From assembly GCA_032127875.1 (NCBI GenBank), contig JAQBHI010000038.1, positions 1-64,000 of the forward strand: a DNA stretch of 64,000 bases, read 5' to 3'. Every line of letters starts with the position of its first letter. Within the stretch, counting starts at the first letter, position 1. The notes beneath the pieces are model-generated. The model did no database searches. It saw nothing but the letters and a program-made list of their open reading frames with translations, and had not been told where the DNA came from. This stretch comes from CADEEV01 sp032127875. Its GTDB lineage: Bacteria > Acidobacteriota > Vicinamibacteria > Fen-336. Below, piece after piece: positions 24,697-33,184 of this stretch. The translations under genes were made by a program, and so were the position numbers.

Positions 24697-24701
24697 GGCG
24701 G

Positions 24702-25451
24702 CTAGCGGGGCCTCTTGACGGCGACCGCCAGGATCGTGACTCCGAAGGGGATGTTCAAGTAGCGGACGAGAAAGCGTTCTGCCGCGATCGCGTGGGTGAG
24801 CAGCGTGTTGAGCGGGGGAAAGAGCCGGATGAAGTCGTCGCGCTGCGCGATACCCCCTTCGCGAACGAAGAGTTTCTTCAGGTTGCGGTAGAGCCAGAGG
24901 GGCGCGACGAAGAGCGGCTCGAAGTAGGTGAGCTTGGTCAGCTCGAAGCCCACGGCTTCCAGGCGCTCGCGCACCTCGCCCGTGGTGTAGCGGCGGTGGT
25001 GGCCGTAGAGCGTGTCGTGGTCGCCCCACAGGAACTGGAAGGCCGGTACGCTCACCACGAGCATGCCCCCCGGGCGCAGGACGCGCTGGAGTTCCGCGAT
25101 CGCGCGCCGGTCGTCGGTGAGGTGCTCGAGGACGTCGATGCACGTCACCAGGTCGAAGCTGTCCGTGCGCACCGGCAGACTGTGGAAGTCGGCGCGGAAC
25201 AAGCGCTCGAAGCCTCGGCCTGCGCAGAAACGCAGCGCGTCCACGGAGAAGTCGGTGCCGTAGGTTGGCCCATGGGGTGCCAAGTGGTCGAGCAGGTTGC
25301 CGGGACCGCAGCCGACATCCAGAACCCGGGGGCTGGGCCGGGCGGGCTCGAAGCTCCGCGCCACGACGTCGCTTAGGACCCGGTACTTGCCCGCCAGCCA
25401 CCAGTACGTCTTGCCGAGTTCGTAGTAACGCTGTTGATGCTCGTGCTCCAT
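24702..25451 (-). CDS. Class I SAM-dependent methyltransferase
   Basis: 249 residues. Motif I is VLDVGCGPGNLLDHL (about 43-57), followed by the acidic GTDFSVDAL, the middle motif FDLVTCIDVLEHLTDD and LRPGGMLVVSVPAF. The second part (WGDHDTLYGHHRRYTTGEVRER...EAVGFELTKLTYF) is typical of sugar or lipid-linked methyltransferases in polysaccharide clusters. The C-terminus has a hydrophobic stretch. GGGGAG lies just before the ATG. It is the first gene of the leftward operon with the GT-C-like proteins and is divergent from a second methyltransferase at 25511. Substrate not known. Confidence 0.87.
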   Translation of the reverse strand: MEHEHQQRYYELGKTYWWLAGKYRVLSDVVARSFEPARPSPRVLDVGCGPGNLLDHLAPHGPTYGTDFSVDALRFCAGRGFERLFRADFHSLPVRTDSFDLVTCIDVLEHLTDDRRAIAELQRVLRPGGMLVVSVPAFQFLWGDHDTLYGHHRRYTTGEVRERLEAVGFELTKLTYFEPLFVAPLWLYRNLKKLFVREGGIAQRDDFIRLFPPLNTLLTHAIAAERFLVRYLNIPFGVTILAVAVKRPR

Positions 25452-25497
25452 GCTCTCCCCGGAACCGGCCGCCTGTGCTACGCTGCGCGGCCGACCT

Positions 25498-25503
25498 TAC
25501 CAT
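25498..25503 (+). promoter_or_regulatory. TACCAT -10 element before a GTG start
   Basis: TACCAT ends 7 nt before GTG 25511. No Shine-Dalgarno is seen, so the transcript is probably leaderless. Confidence 0.4.
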
Positions 25504-25510
25504 CGCCCCC

Positions 25511-26251
25511 GTGCCCAAGAACGACTGGGTCTTCACCCTCAAGAACCGGATCAAGCGCCACCGCCGTCTGGCGACCGCGGTCTTCTACCTCACGGACCTC
25601 GCCTATCTCGACCTGCGGGAGCGGCGACGCTTCTTGCGGAGCTTCCCGGACGGAGCGCGCCTTCTGAACCTGGGATCGGGCTTTCGCGCCTCGCCGCCCG
25701 GCTTCGTGGCTGTCGACCGCGAGGCGTACCCCGAGGTCGGCATCGTGGGCGACCTGACGGCGCTGCCCTTGAAGAGCGACTCGAACGACGCAATCCTGTG
25801 TGAGATGGTGCTCGAGCACGTGCCGGACGCGCGCGCCGCACTGCGTGAGTTCCACCGCGTCTTGCGCCCCGGCGGACGCGTTTACCTGGCCGTGCCGTTC
25901 CTGTGGCCCTACCATGCGAGCCCGCACGACTATTGGCGCTGGACCACGTCCGGGCTGGAGCGCGACTTCGCAGGCTTCGAAAAGCTGGCCTCCGGCATCT
26001 CCGGCGGCCCCACCACCACGCTCGTCAACGTGCTCCACGAGTGGCTCGCGATGGTACTTTCCTTGAATATCGACGCACTGTACCGGGTCTTCTACCTGGC
26101 CCTGATGCCGGCGCTCTTCCCCTTCAAGTTCCTCGACGTGCTGGTGTCCCGGCACCGCCACGCCGGCAAGATCGCGGCGCTTGTGTATTTTCATGGCCGC
26201 AAGGCGGGGGCGCCGCCGCCGGAAGGCTCCGGTCCGCGCGCGAGCAGGTAG
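25511..26251 (+). CDS. SAM-dependent methyltransferase, UbiE-like fold
   Basis: 246 residues from GTG 25511. LLNLGSGFRASPPGFVAVDR is motif I with the following acidic strand; ILCEMVLEHVPDARAALREF and LRPGGRVYLAVPF are the later motifs. PYHASPHDYWRWT is a conserved element of methyltransferases in glycan clusters. Its C-terminus (HGRKAGAPPPEGSG...) overlaps the end of the convergent GT2 gene by 61 bp, an unusually long convergent overlap. The two hydrophobic runs near 185-220 suggest membrane association. Substrate unknown. Confidence 0.82.
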   Translation: MPKNDWVFTLKNRIKRHRRLATAVFYLTDLAYLDLRERRRFLRSFPDGARLLNLGSGFRASPPGFVAVDREAYPEVGIVGDLTALPLKSDSNDAILCEMVLEHVPDARAALREFHRVLRPGGRVYLAVPFLWPYHASPHDYWRWTTSGLERDFAGFEKLASGISGGPTTTLVNVLHEWLAMVLSLNIDALYRVFYLALMPALFPFKFLDVLVSRHRHAGKIAALVYFHGRKAGAPPPEGSGPRASR

Positions 26252-27144
26252 AGCGGACGGGCCTTCACTTCTTCATAGATCCGCGCAACGTACTCGCCGA
26301 CGATACCCACGGTCGTGAGCTGGATGCCGCCGAGGAAGAGCAGCACCACCATCAGCGAGGTCCAGCCCGGGAGGTCGAAGCTGCGGATCAGACGCAGATA
26401 GACCAGCACCAGGATCAACACGAAACCGCCGGCGGACACCAGCAGACCCATTACCAGGGCAACCTTCAAGGGAGCCGTCGAGAACGAGATGATGCCGTCG
26501 AAGGCGAGCTTGAGGAGCATCGCCAGGGAGTACTTGGACTCGCCGCCCTGGCGCACGTGGCGCACGTATTCGATCCCCACCTGGCGGCGTCCGACCCAGC
26601 TTCGCAGGCCGCGCAGGAAGCGCGTGCGCTCGGGCAGGCTGCGCAGCGCCAGCACCACGCTGCGGTCCACCAGCGAGAAGTCCCCGGTGTCGAGGGGGAT
26701 CTCGATGTTCGCGAGCAGACGCAGGAGCCGGTAGAAGAGATGGTAGATCACCCGCTTCGGCAGCCCTTCACGCAGCCGCTGCCGGCGCCCGAAGACCACG
26801 TCGTAACCCTGCTTCCAGTGGGCGTGGAAGTCACCGATCAGCTCGGGCGGGTCCTGGAGGTCCGCGTCGATCATCACGGTCGCGTCGCCCGTGCAGTGGT
26901 CGAGGCCGGCGCACAAGGCCGCCTGGTGCCCGAAGTTCCGGGTCAGCGTCAGGACCCGGACGCGTGGGTCCGCCCGGGCGAGCTCTTCGAGCAGCGAAGC
27001 CGTTCGGTCTTCGCTGCCGTCGTCCACGAAGAGGATCTCGGCCTCGCAGGGTAGCGTGCTGAGCGCGGCTTTGAGTCGCTCGTAGAAGAGCGGCAGCACG
27101 ACTTCTTCGTTGTAGACGGGCACCACGACCGAAAGCGTGTCCAA
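26191..27144 (-). CDS. GT2 glycosyltransferase, DPM1/ArnC-like (polyprenyl-phosphate sugar synthase)
   Basis: 317 residues. The GT-A domain has VVVPVYNEE (6-14), FVDDGSEDRT, TRNFGHQAAL and the metal-binding MIDADLQDPPE. Two C-terminal helices (LVMGLLVSAGGFVLILVLVY and SLMVVLLFLGGIQLTTVGIVGEYVARIYEE) anchor it. This architecture makes polyprenyl-phosphate mannose, glucose or aminoarabinose, i.e. the donor used by GT-C enzymes, and three GT-C-like proteins lie in this cluster. It probably supplies them (inference). It lies 11 bp after the GT-C/TPR gene. Confidence 0.92.
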   Translation of the reverse strand: MDTLSVVVPVYNEEVVLPLFYERLKAALSTLPCEAEILFVDDGSEDRTASLLEELARADPRVRVLTLTRNFGHQAALCAGLDHCTGDATVMIDADLQDPPELIGDFHAHWKQGYDVVFGRRQRLREGLPKRVIYHLFYRLLRLLANIEIPLDTGDFSLVDRSVVLALRSLPERTRFLRGLRSWVGRRQVGIEYVRHVRQGGESKYSLAMLLKLAFDGIISFSTAPLKVALVMGLLVSAGGFVLILVLVYLRLIRSFDLPGWTSLMVVLLFLGGIQLTTVGIVGEYVARIYEEVKARPLYLLARGPEPSGGGAPALRP

Positions 27145-27155
27145 GTGGGCGGATG

Positions 27156-28937
27156 TTATCGCATCGACTCGGGTGTTTCCATGCGCGCCAGGCGCTGCCG
27201 GAGCCGCTCTGCAAGTGGCTCGAGCGGCTCGAGAGCCAGGGCCTGGCGGTAGCTCCCGGCGGCAGCCTTGGCGTCGCCAAGGGCGTCTCGCTGCAAGTCG
27301 CCGATCACGGTGAGCAGCTGTGCGTCGCCGGGGTTGGCCCTCGCCGCGAGCTGCAGCGTCTCGCCCGCGCGGGCTCGGTCATTCTTGTGCAGTTGCAGGC
27401 GGGCAGCCAGGAGCAGGCCGGAAGCCTGCACCTCAGGGTCGGGGTTGCGCCGGACGAGTTCCATGGCCTCGCCGATCGCCCGGTCGTAAAGGCCGCGCCG
27501 TGCGTAGAACTCGGCGCCCAGCAAGAACTCCGCCGTACGGTAGCGCTGGCGATCCGCCTCGCGAGCCGGTCCGAGGACGACACCCTCGAGCGCGAGGGAG
27601 GCCCAAGCGAGGCTCGCCACGGCGCCGAGAGTAGTCGCCACAGCACGGGCCCTGCCCGCCGCGGCCCAGGCGACAAGGCGTGCGAGAGTGAGGCCGGCGG
27701 GCAGCAGCAGGAACACAGCGAGGGTGACGCGGTACCGGGAGAGCGTCATGGTCAGCAGGATGGAAGCGAGCAGGGCTGCCGCGAACGGCATCACCGGAGC
27801 CAGCTCGCGCAGACGCCGGTTCAGCAGAGCCAGTCCTACGAGGGCCAGCGGCAACAGCGTGCCGTAAGCCGGCAGTAGCCTCAGCAGCGGGTCCTCGAGC
27901 GCGGCGTAGTAGAAGTTGGCGTTGTCGGGGTTCTCGAAGGGGATGAGGAGGCCTGCAGTCTTCTTGAGGTAGAACACGGCCACGGCTGCGGCGGAGGGAA
28001 AGGACTCCAGGCACGCTAGGGCCGTCGCGAGCATCTGTCCGTTGCCCTGCGCGATGAGCGGCGCCACCGCATGCGGGCGGATATCGAAGGCGTACGGGTT
28101 CGCATTGGCGCTGTTGAACACGGCCAGCACGGTGCTACCCGTCACGGCCAGCGTCAGGGGCGGCGCGCCAACTGCGAGGTTGCGCAGGACGACCGGAGTG
28201 AGCCCTGCGAGCAGGCCGAGGGCGAAGACACCGGCCAGCAGCGCCGTGCGCCGGGTGGCTCCCCACCAGGCAAGTAGTAACCACAGGATCAGGAGCGGCA
28301 CGGGCGCGAAACCCTCGTTCGTCAGGAGCGCGAGGGCCATCGCGAGGCCGAGCATCCCCGCGTACCAGCAGGTCGGCTGCTCGCGAAGCTGCAGGAGAGC
28401 GCCAGTCGCCAGCAGCGAAGACAGCACGATAAGGGGGCCCCGGAGCATGACGACGTCGTAGTGAATCGCGGGAGCGTACAAGGCGAACAGAAGCGCCGCA
28501 GCGAAACCAGGACCCTCACCGAGAAGGCGAGCCCCCAGGCGGCCGAGGAGCACGACACACAGCCCCGAAGCGGCGATCTGAATCAGCGCCAGCGGCAGCA
28601 TCGGATCGTCCCACACGAAGCGCAGGGCGCCCACCAGGTAGGCATAGAGAGGTGCCTTGTAGAAAGTGAGCGGATGCCCGTACCACTGGTGCCAGCGGCT
28701 TTCTGGAGCGATCAGCAGTTGCCAGGCGGCCAGGGGCTGGTAGGGCGCCCGGCCCAGCACGTCGCCGGCCGCGATGCGCTGTCCCCACTGGTCGAAGATG
28801 AACATGTCCGATCCCTTGAAGTCGTGGTGGTACGCGAACAGCGGTGTCGGGACCACGTGAAGCAGATGCAGCACTCGCAGCAGGACGGCCAGCACGAAAA
28901 CGGCGAGGCTCCGGCGCGCGATGGGCGAGAGCTTCAC
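27156..28937 (-). CDS. GT-C-like membrane protein with C-terminal TPR repeats
   Basis: 593 residues. The N-terminus MKLSPIARRSLAVFVLAVLL begins about 11 membrane helices; the first outer loop has YHHDFKGSDMFIFDQWGQRI, and a second HQWYGHPLTFYKAPLYAYL, as in GT39-related enzymes. After the last helix (around residue 460) come two or three TPR-like repeats (AEFLLGAEFYARRGLYDRAI..., AGETLQLAARANPGDAQLLT, SYRQALALEPLEP). The TPR tail likely docks a partner. It lies between the sulfatase-like lipoprotein gene and the GT2 gene in one direction, with 22- and 11-bp gaps. Confidence 0.83.
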   Translation of the reverse strand: MKLSPIARRSLAVFVLAVLLRVLHLLHVVPTPLFAYHHDFKGSDMFIFDQWGQRIAAGDVLGRAPYQPLAAWQLLIAPESRWHQWYGHPLTFYKAPLYAYLVGALRFVWDDPMLPLALIQIAASGLCVVLLGRLGARLLGEGPGFAAALLFALYAPAIHYDVVMLRGPLIVLSSLLATGALLQLREQPTCWYAGMLGLAMALALLTNEGFAPVPLLILWLLLAWWGATRRTALLAGVFALGLLAGLTPVVLRNLAVGAPPLTLAVTGSTVLAVFNSANANPYAFDIRPHAVAPLIAQGNGQMLATALACLESFPSAAAVAVFYLKKTAGLLIPFENPDNANFYYAALEDPLLRLLPAYGTLLPLALVGLALLNRRLRELAPVMPFAAALLASILLTMTLSRYRVTLAVFLLLPAGLTLARLVAWAAAGRARAVATTLGAVASLAWASLALEGVVLGPAREADRQRYRTAEFLLGAEFYARRGLYDRAIGEAMELVRRNPDPEVQASGLLLAARLQLHKNDRARAGETLQLAARANPGDAQLLTVIGDLQRDALGDAKAAAGSYRQALALEPLEPLAERLRQRLARMETPESMR

Positions 28938-28959
28938 GAGCGTGGCGGCGCCGTACCCC

Positions 28960-30435
28960 TCAAGGCCGTGGCCAGCCGAGCCAGCCGTCGGGAGCCGGAT
29001 CGGCGGGATGGATTCGCGGAGGCAAGCGCCGGCCGGGCGATGCGGCGGCGCCCGCGGCTATGTAGCCGAGGGCCGCCATGGCCTGCTGCTTGTCGGTATC
29101 CGTGTCCGTGCTTCCGGCCAGGGAACCAGCCGCAAGCTTGTTGTAGCGGTCGGCGAGGCGATCGGCCATCGGCCTCATGATCACGATCCCCTGCTCTGCG
29201 GCAAGTTGGTTGGTCTGTTCACGCGGGTCGGCCCGGTAGTCGAACAGTGCCTTAGCGTAGGGCTCCTCTGATATCACGAGCTTGAAGCGCGAACCGCGCA
29301 GCGCGACCCCGCATCCCCCGTCCTTGCCACCGTAGTCCAGGTGGAGCAGCAGCTCGTGTTGGGAGTCGCCCTCGCCGGTGGCGGCGACCGCGGCCGGGGG
29401 CGCGGCTCTCATGCGGGCAGCCAGGCTGAGGCCATCCACCTCGGCGGGAGGGACGGGGGCGGACAACAACTCGAGGACCGTGGGGGCGATGTCCAGCAGG
29501 CTGGCGGCCCCCAGTCTCGCGCCAGGGGGGAGTATTCCGGGGGCGTGGAAGAGCAGCGGCACGCGCACCACCTCCTCGTAGAGGGTCTGGCCGTGACCCA
29601 TGCGCCCGTGCTCTTCCATCTCTTCGCCGTGATCGGAAGTGACGACTGTGAGCGTGCCCTCGGCAAGCCCGAGGCTTCGAAGCTCACGCAACAGATCCTG
29701 GATCCCATCGTCGGAGCGGCGGATCTCGCCGTCATACAGATCGGTAGCGTCCTCGAGCAGCTCAGCCGGCCGCCGCAACACCTCGTTCATCCTTAGCTCC
29801 GGGATGCTGACTCCGCCTTGGCGCTCCGCCAGCCGCCCGACGAGCCGCCGACCCCGGTAGTCCCGGACCGGATCGTACGGAGCGTGCGGGTCCAGGTAGT
29901 GGACGTACAGGAAGAACGGCTGCGCCAGGCTCTTGAGCCTGGGGAGCAGCTCGGAGTTCAGCTGCTCTGCCGTGCTGAACTGCCCGTGCTCGAGGTCGTC
30001 GAGCATGGAGTAGTAGGCGGTGAACCCCTGCGCGAAGCCCGCTCCGCGGGACAGCCAGCCATTGGCGGTGATGCCCAGCGTGGCGTAGCCACGGGCGCGC
30101 AAGCGCTCCGCGAGGGTCGTGGCCGCTTCGGGAAGGGCGTCGTGGTTCGTGAACGTCTGGTGACGCAGCGGGTGCAGGCCGGTGAGAATCGACGCCGCTG
30201 CCGGCTTCGTCCACGACGTGGGCGAGACGCCGTCCCAAAGAACCCCTTCGGCGGCCAGACGCGTGAAGGCCGGCGCCGTCTCCCGAGGGTAGCCATACGC
30301 ATGCAGGTGGTCCGGGCGCAGGGTGTCGACCACGATCAGGACCAGGTTGCGCAAGGGCGCGGGCCGGCGGGGGCCGGTGCAGCCCTGGGACGCCACCGCT
30401 GCCAGGAGCCCGAGCAGGAGTCCGAGCCGTCCCAT
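28960..30435 (-). CDS. Sulfatase-like (alkaline phosphatase superfamily) protein with Thr nucleophile, no TPR
   Basis: 491 residues from ATG 30435. MGRLGLLLGLLAAVASQGCT is a probable lipoprotein signal with a weak lipobox. LVLIVVDTLRPDHLHAYGYP (Asp ligand), then TSWTKPAAASILTG places Thr76 where sulfatases have Cys or Ser. VTSDHGEEMEEHG gives the C-terminal metal ligands. The domain ends in AMAALGYIAAGA, the hinge that in the four homologues of this window leads into TPRs, but here the chain ends about 27 residues later. The neighbouring gene provides TPRs. Likely a phosphodiesterase or phosphotransferase acting outside the cytoplasm. Confidence 0.82.
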   Translation of the reverse strand: MGRLGLLLGLLAAVASQGCTGPRRPAPLRNLVLIVVDTLRPDHLHAYGYPRETAPAFTRLAAEGVLWDGVSPTSWTKPAAASILTGLHPLRHQTFTNHDALPEAATTLAERLRARGYATLGITANGWLSRGAGFAQGFTAYYSMLDDLEHGQFSTAEQLNSELLPRLKSLAQPFFLYVHYLDPHAPYDPVRDYRGRRLVGRLAERQGGVSIPELRMNEVLRRPAELLEDATDLYDGEIRRSDDGIQDLLRELRSLGLAEGTLTVVTSDHGEEMEEHGRMGHGQTLYEEVVRVPLLFHAPGILPPGARLGAASLLDIAPTVLELLSAPVPPAEVDGLSLAARMRAAPPAAVAATGEGDSQHELLLHLDYGGKDGGCGVALRGSRFKLVISEEPYAKALFDYRADPREQTNQLAAEQGIVIMRPMADRLADRYNKLAAGSLAGSTDTDTDKQQAMAALGYIAAGAAASPGRRLPPRIHPADPAPDGWLGWPRP

Positions 30436-30639
30436 GGTCGAGCGGGAGGTTACTCCCGGCGTGCGCAAAAGAAAAGGCGCCGGAAAGCCTGCTCCCCTCC
30501 CTCCAGGTTCGCCCGGGCGCTCGAGGGCGAGGCCGCGACGTCCTCGAGCATGGCGCGCGCGGGTGCGCAGCTGCCACCCTGCGGGGTCAAAGGCCCTTGC
30601 CCCGCGTGGCACTTTCGTGTCAGCGTGAGGAGAATGCAG

Positions 30640-30879
30640 GTGCGCGTCCGACTCTTTGCCGCTCTGCGCGAGGCCGCCGGTCGGTCGGATCTCGCGGTCG
30701 AGTTGCCCGAGGGCTCGACCCCCGAGGACGTCTTCCGCCGCCTTGCACACGAGCATCCGGCTCTGGAGCCCAAGCGCAAGAGCCTGGCCACGGCGGTGAA
30801 TCGTCGCTACGCGCGTTTCGACGCGCCGCTGCGCGAGGGCGACGAGGTGGTCTTCATCCCCCCGGTCTCGGGCGGGTAG
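30640..30879 (+). CDS. moaD: Molybdopterin synthase small subunit MoaD
   Basis: 79 residues from GTG 30640; GAGGAG ending at 30632 has the right spacing for this start, while the in-frame ATG at 30634 would lie one base behind it (81 residues). VRLFAALREAAGRSDLAVEL, LATAVNRRYARFD, GDEVVFIPPVSGG are MoaD/ThiS-type ubiquitin-fold features. The terminal Gly-Gly is adenylated by MoeB and thiocarboxylated to feed MoaE. It stands 15 kb from moaE/moaA and 10 bp before the first sulfatase/TPR gene. Confidence 0.93.
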   Translation: MRVRLFAALREAAGRSDLAVELPEGSTPEDVFRRLAHEHPALEPKRKSLATAVNRRYARFDAPLREGDEVVFIPPVSGG

Positions 30880-30889
30880 CCGTTCTATC

Positions 30890-33184
30890 TTGCGGCGCGT
30901 CGCCATCCTTTGCCTGATCGCCGCCCTCACGGGCGCGGGGCTTTTCCTCGTGCGGCCGCGCTGGAGTCGCTCCTGGTTCGCCCCTCGGACCCCGAAGAAC
31001 CTGCTGCTGGTTTCCATCGACACGCTGCGCGCCGATCACCTGGGCTGTTTCGGTTACGCGGCGGCGCAGACCCCGCGCCTCGACGCCCTGGCCCACGCAG
31101 GCCTGCGCTTCGCCCGAGCCACGACCGTGATGCCGCTGACGCTCCCAGCGCATTCCTCCCTGATGACGGGCACCTTCCCCGCCTGGCACGGCGTGCGCGA
31201 CAACGGCGGCTTCTACCTGGGCGACGACCAGCTCACGCTGGCCGAGGCGCTGCGTGACAAGGGCTTCCGCACCGGCGGCTTCGTCTCGAGCTTCGTGCTG
31301 GATCATCGCTGGGGCATCGCGCAGGGCTTCGATAAGTTCTTCGACGATTTCGATCTCGAGAAGTTCGGTGACGCGCCGGGCATGGACGTGATCCAGCGCC
31401 CAGGCTCGGAGACCGTGGACCAGGCGCTCTCCTGGCTGCAGGCCGACCGCGCACGGCCTTTCTTCGGCTGGGTCCATCTCTACGATCCGCACACACCCTA
31501 CGAAGCTCCGGAACCCTTTCGCTCACGCTTTCCGGCCACGATGATCGGCGCCTACGACGCCGAGATCGCGACGGCCGACGCGCAGCTGGGCCGCCTGCTC
31601 GATGCCCTCGACCTCGACGGGCGACTGAGCGAGACGCTGGTGATGGTCACCGGAGACCATGGCGAGATGCTGGGTGAGCATGGCGAGCAGAGCCACGGCT
31701 TCTTCATCTACGACGCCGCCACCCACATCCCGGTGATCGTCTCGGGCCCGGGCGTGCCGACCCGCGAGGTGCCCGATCAGATCCGCATCGTGGATCTGAT
31801 GCCCACAGCCCTCGAGTTGTTGCGGGTTCCGGCGCCGAAAGCGATGCAGGGCGTGAGCCTGATGCCCCTCGCGCGCGGCGAGCACCTGTCGCTCGTGGCC
31901 CAGTCGGAGAGCTGGTACCCGCGCTATCACTACGGCTGGAGCGAGCTGATCTCGCTCCAGGACAATCGCGTCCAGTACATCCGTGCGCCGCGTCCGGAGC
32001 TCTACGACCTGCAGGCCGATCCACGTGAGCTGGTCGACAAGTCCAAAGACGACGCCGGCCGGCTCGCCACGCTCGAGCGGGCGCTCACCGAGCATCTCAG
32101 CCGCAGCACGAGCGCGACAGCCGCCAAGGGTCCACAGACGGTCGACGCCGAAGCCGAGGAGAAGCTCGCCGCGCTCGGCTACATCGGCGGCGCCGTGAGC
32201 CCGCGCCATCTCGAGGACCGCCCACGTGGCGATCCGAAAGACAAGATCGGTCTCTACAACCTCCTCAAGCAGGCAGGCAGCGCTTCGGCCGAAGGCCGCA
32301 TCGACGAGGCGATCGCCAAGGCGCGGCAAGCGATCGCCGCGGACCCGGAGATCGTCGAGGCCTACATGCTGCTCGGCAATTTCGAGAAGAAGGCGAAGCA
32401 GCCTGCGCAGGCCATCGCCTCCTACAAAAAGGCCTTGACGCTGGATCCCGAGCACCAGGGCGCGCTGTTCAGCCTGGCGATCGCGTACAAGGACGTGGGT
32501 CGGCTGGAGGAGGCGCGTGTCGGCTTTGAACGAGCGCAGCAGCTCGACCCGCGCAACGGCAAGGTGCTCTGGCAGCTCGCCGATCTCTTCCTGCGGCAGG
32601 GCCATCCCGACAAGGCCCAGGCCGTCATCCTGGACGCGCTGGCGCGCAAGGTGGACGAGCACCGCTTCCTGCTGAAGCTGGGTGAAAGTCAGATCGAGGC
32701 GAAGCAGTGGGACGAGGCCGAGAAGTCGCTGCGGTCGGCGCTCGAGAAGAAGCCCGGCCTCGACACCGCGAACTTCAATCTGGGGCTCGTCTACGAGGAA
32801 CGCGGGGAGATCGACAAGGCGGTCGCTGCCTACGAGACCGAGCTCGCCAGCAACGCTAAAGCGCAGCGAGCCGCCTTCAATGTCGCGAAGCTGCTCCAGA
32901 AGCTGGGCCGCCTCCCGGAGGCCGTGGCCCAGTTTCGCAAGGCGGTCGAGCTGAAGCCCGACTTCGGCACCGGACAGCTCTACCTTGCGAAGGCACTCCT
33001 CGACTCGGGCGACCTCGCGGGCGCGGAGGAGTGGGCGCGCAAGGGCCTGGTCTCGAAGCCGGATCCGCGCATCGCGCCACTCGGCCATTTCGTGCTGGCC
33101 GACGTCTTCAATCGCCAGGGGCGCGCGGCAGAGGCGCAACGTGAGGTGGTGGCCGCGCGGCGGCTCGAGCGCGGCGGCAAATGA
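30890..33184 (+). CDS. Sulfatase-like/TPR fusion protein, membrane anchored
   Basis: 764 residues from TTG 30890. N-terminal hydrophobic anchor RRVAILCLIAALTGAGLFLV. The catalytic domain (about 36-430) has VSIDTLRADHLG, MPLTLPAHSSLMTG with Thr84 at the nucleophile position, and VTGDHGEMLGEHGEQSHG. The hinge KLAALGYIGGAV then RGDPKDKIGLY leads to about eight TPR-like repeats (431-764), e.g. VEAYMLLGNFEKKAKQPAQAI. It overlaps the next gene by ATGA, so the two are coupled. Probably periplasmic; phosphodiester or phosphate-transfer activity is inferred. Confidence 0.87.
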   Translation: MRRVAILCLIAALTGAGLFLVRPRWSRSWFAPRTPKNLLLVSIDTLRADHLGCFGYAAAQTPRLDALAHAGLRFARATTVMPLTLPAHSSLMTGTFPAWHGVRDNGGFYLGDDQLTLAEALRDKGFRTGGFVSSFVLDHRWGIAQGFDKFFDDFDLEKFGDAPGMDVIQRPGSETVDQALSWLQADRARPFFGWVHLYDPHTPYEAPEPFRSRFPATMIGAYDAEIATADAQLGRLLDALDLDGRLSETLVMVTGDHGEMLGEHGEQSHGFFIYDAATHIPVIVSGPGVPTREVPDQIRIVDLMPTALELLRVPAPKAMQGVSLMPLARGEHLSLVAQSESWYPRYHYGWSELISLQDNRVQYIRAPRPELYDLQADPRELVDKSKDDAGRLATLERALTEHLSRSTSATAAKGPQTVDAEAEEKLAALGYIGGAVSPRHLEDRPRGDPKDKIGLYNLLKQAGSASAEGRIDEAIAKARQAIAADPEIVEAYMLLGNFEKKAKQPAQAIASYKKALTLDPEHQGALFSLAIAYKDVGRLEEARVGFERAQQLDPRNGKVLWQLADLFLRQGHPDKAQAVILDALARKVDEHRFLLKLGESQIEAKQWDEAEKSLRSALEKKPGLDTANFNLGLVYEERGEIDKAVAAYETELASNAKAQRAAFNVAKLLQKLGRLPEAVAQFRKAVELKPDFGTGQLYLAKALLDSGDLAGAEEWARKGLVSKPDPRIAPLGHFVLADVFNRQGRAAEAQREVVAARRLERGGK

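Noticed and set aside
28960..31023. Longer version of the sulfatase-like protein starting at 31023
   Set aside because: The upstream extension runs antisense through moaD and lacks a signal; ATG 30435 starts a proper signal peptide.
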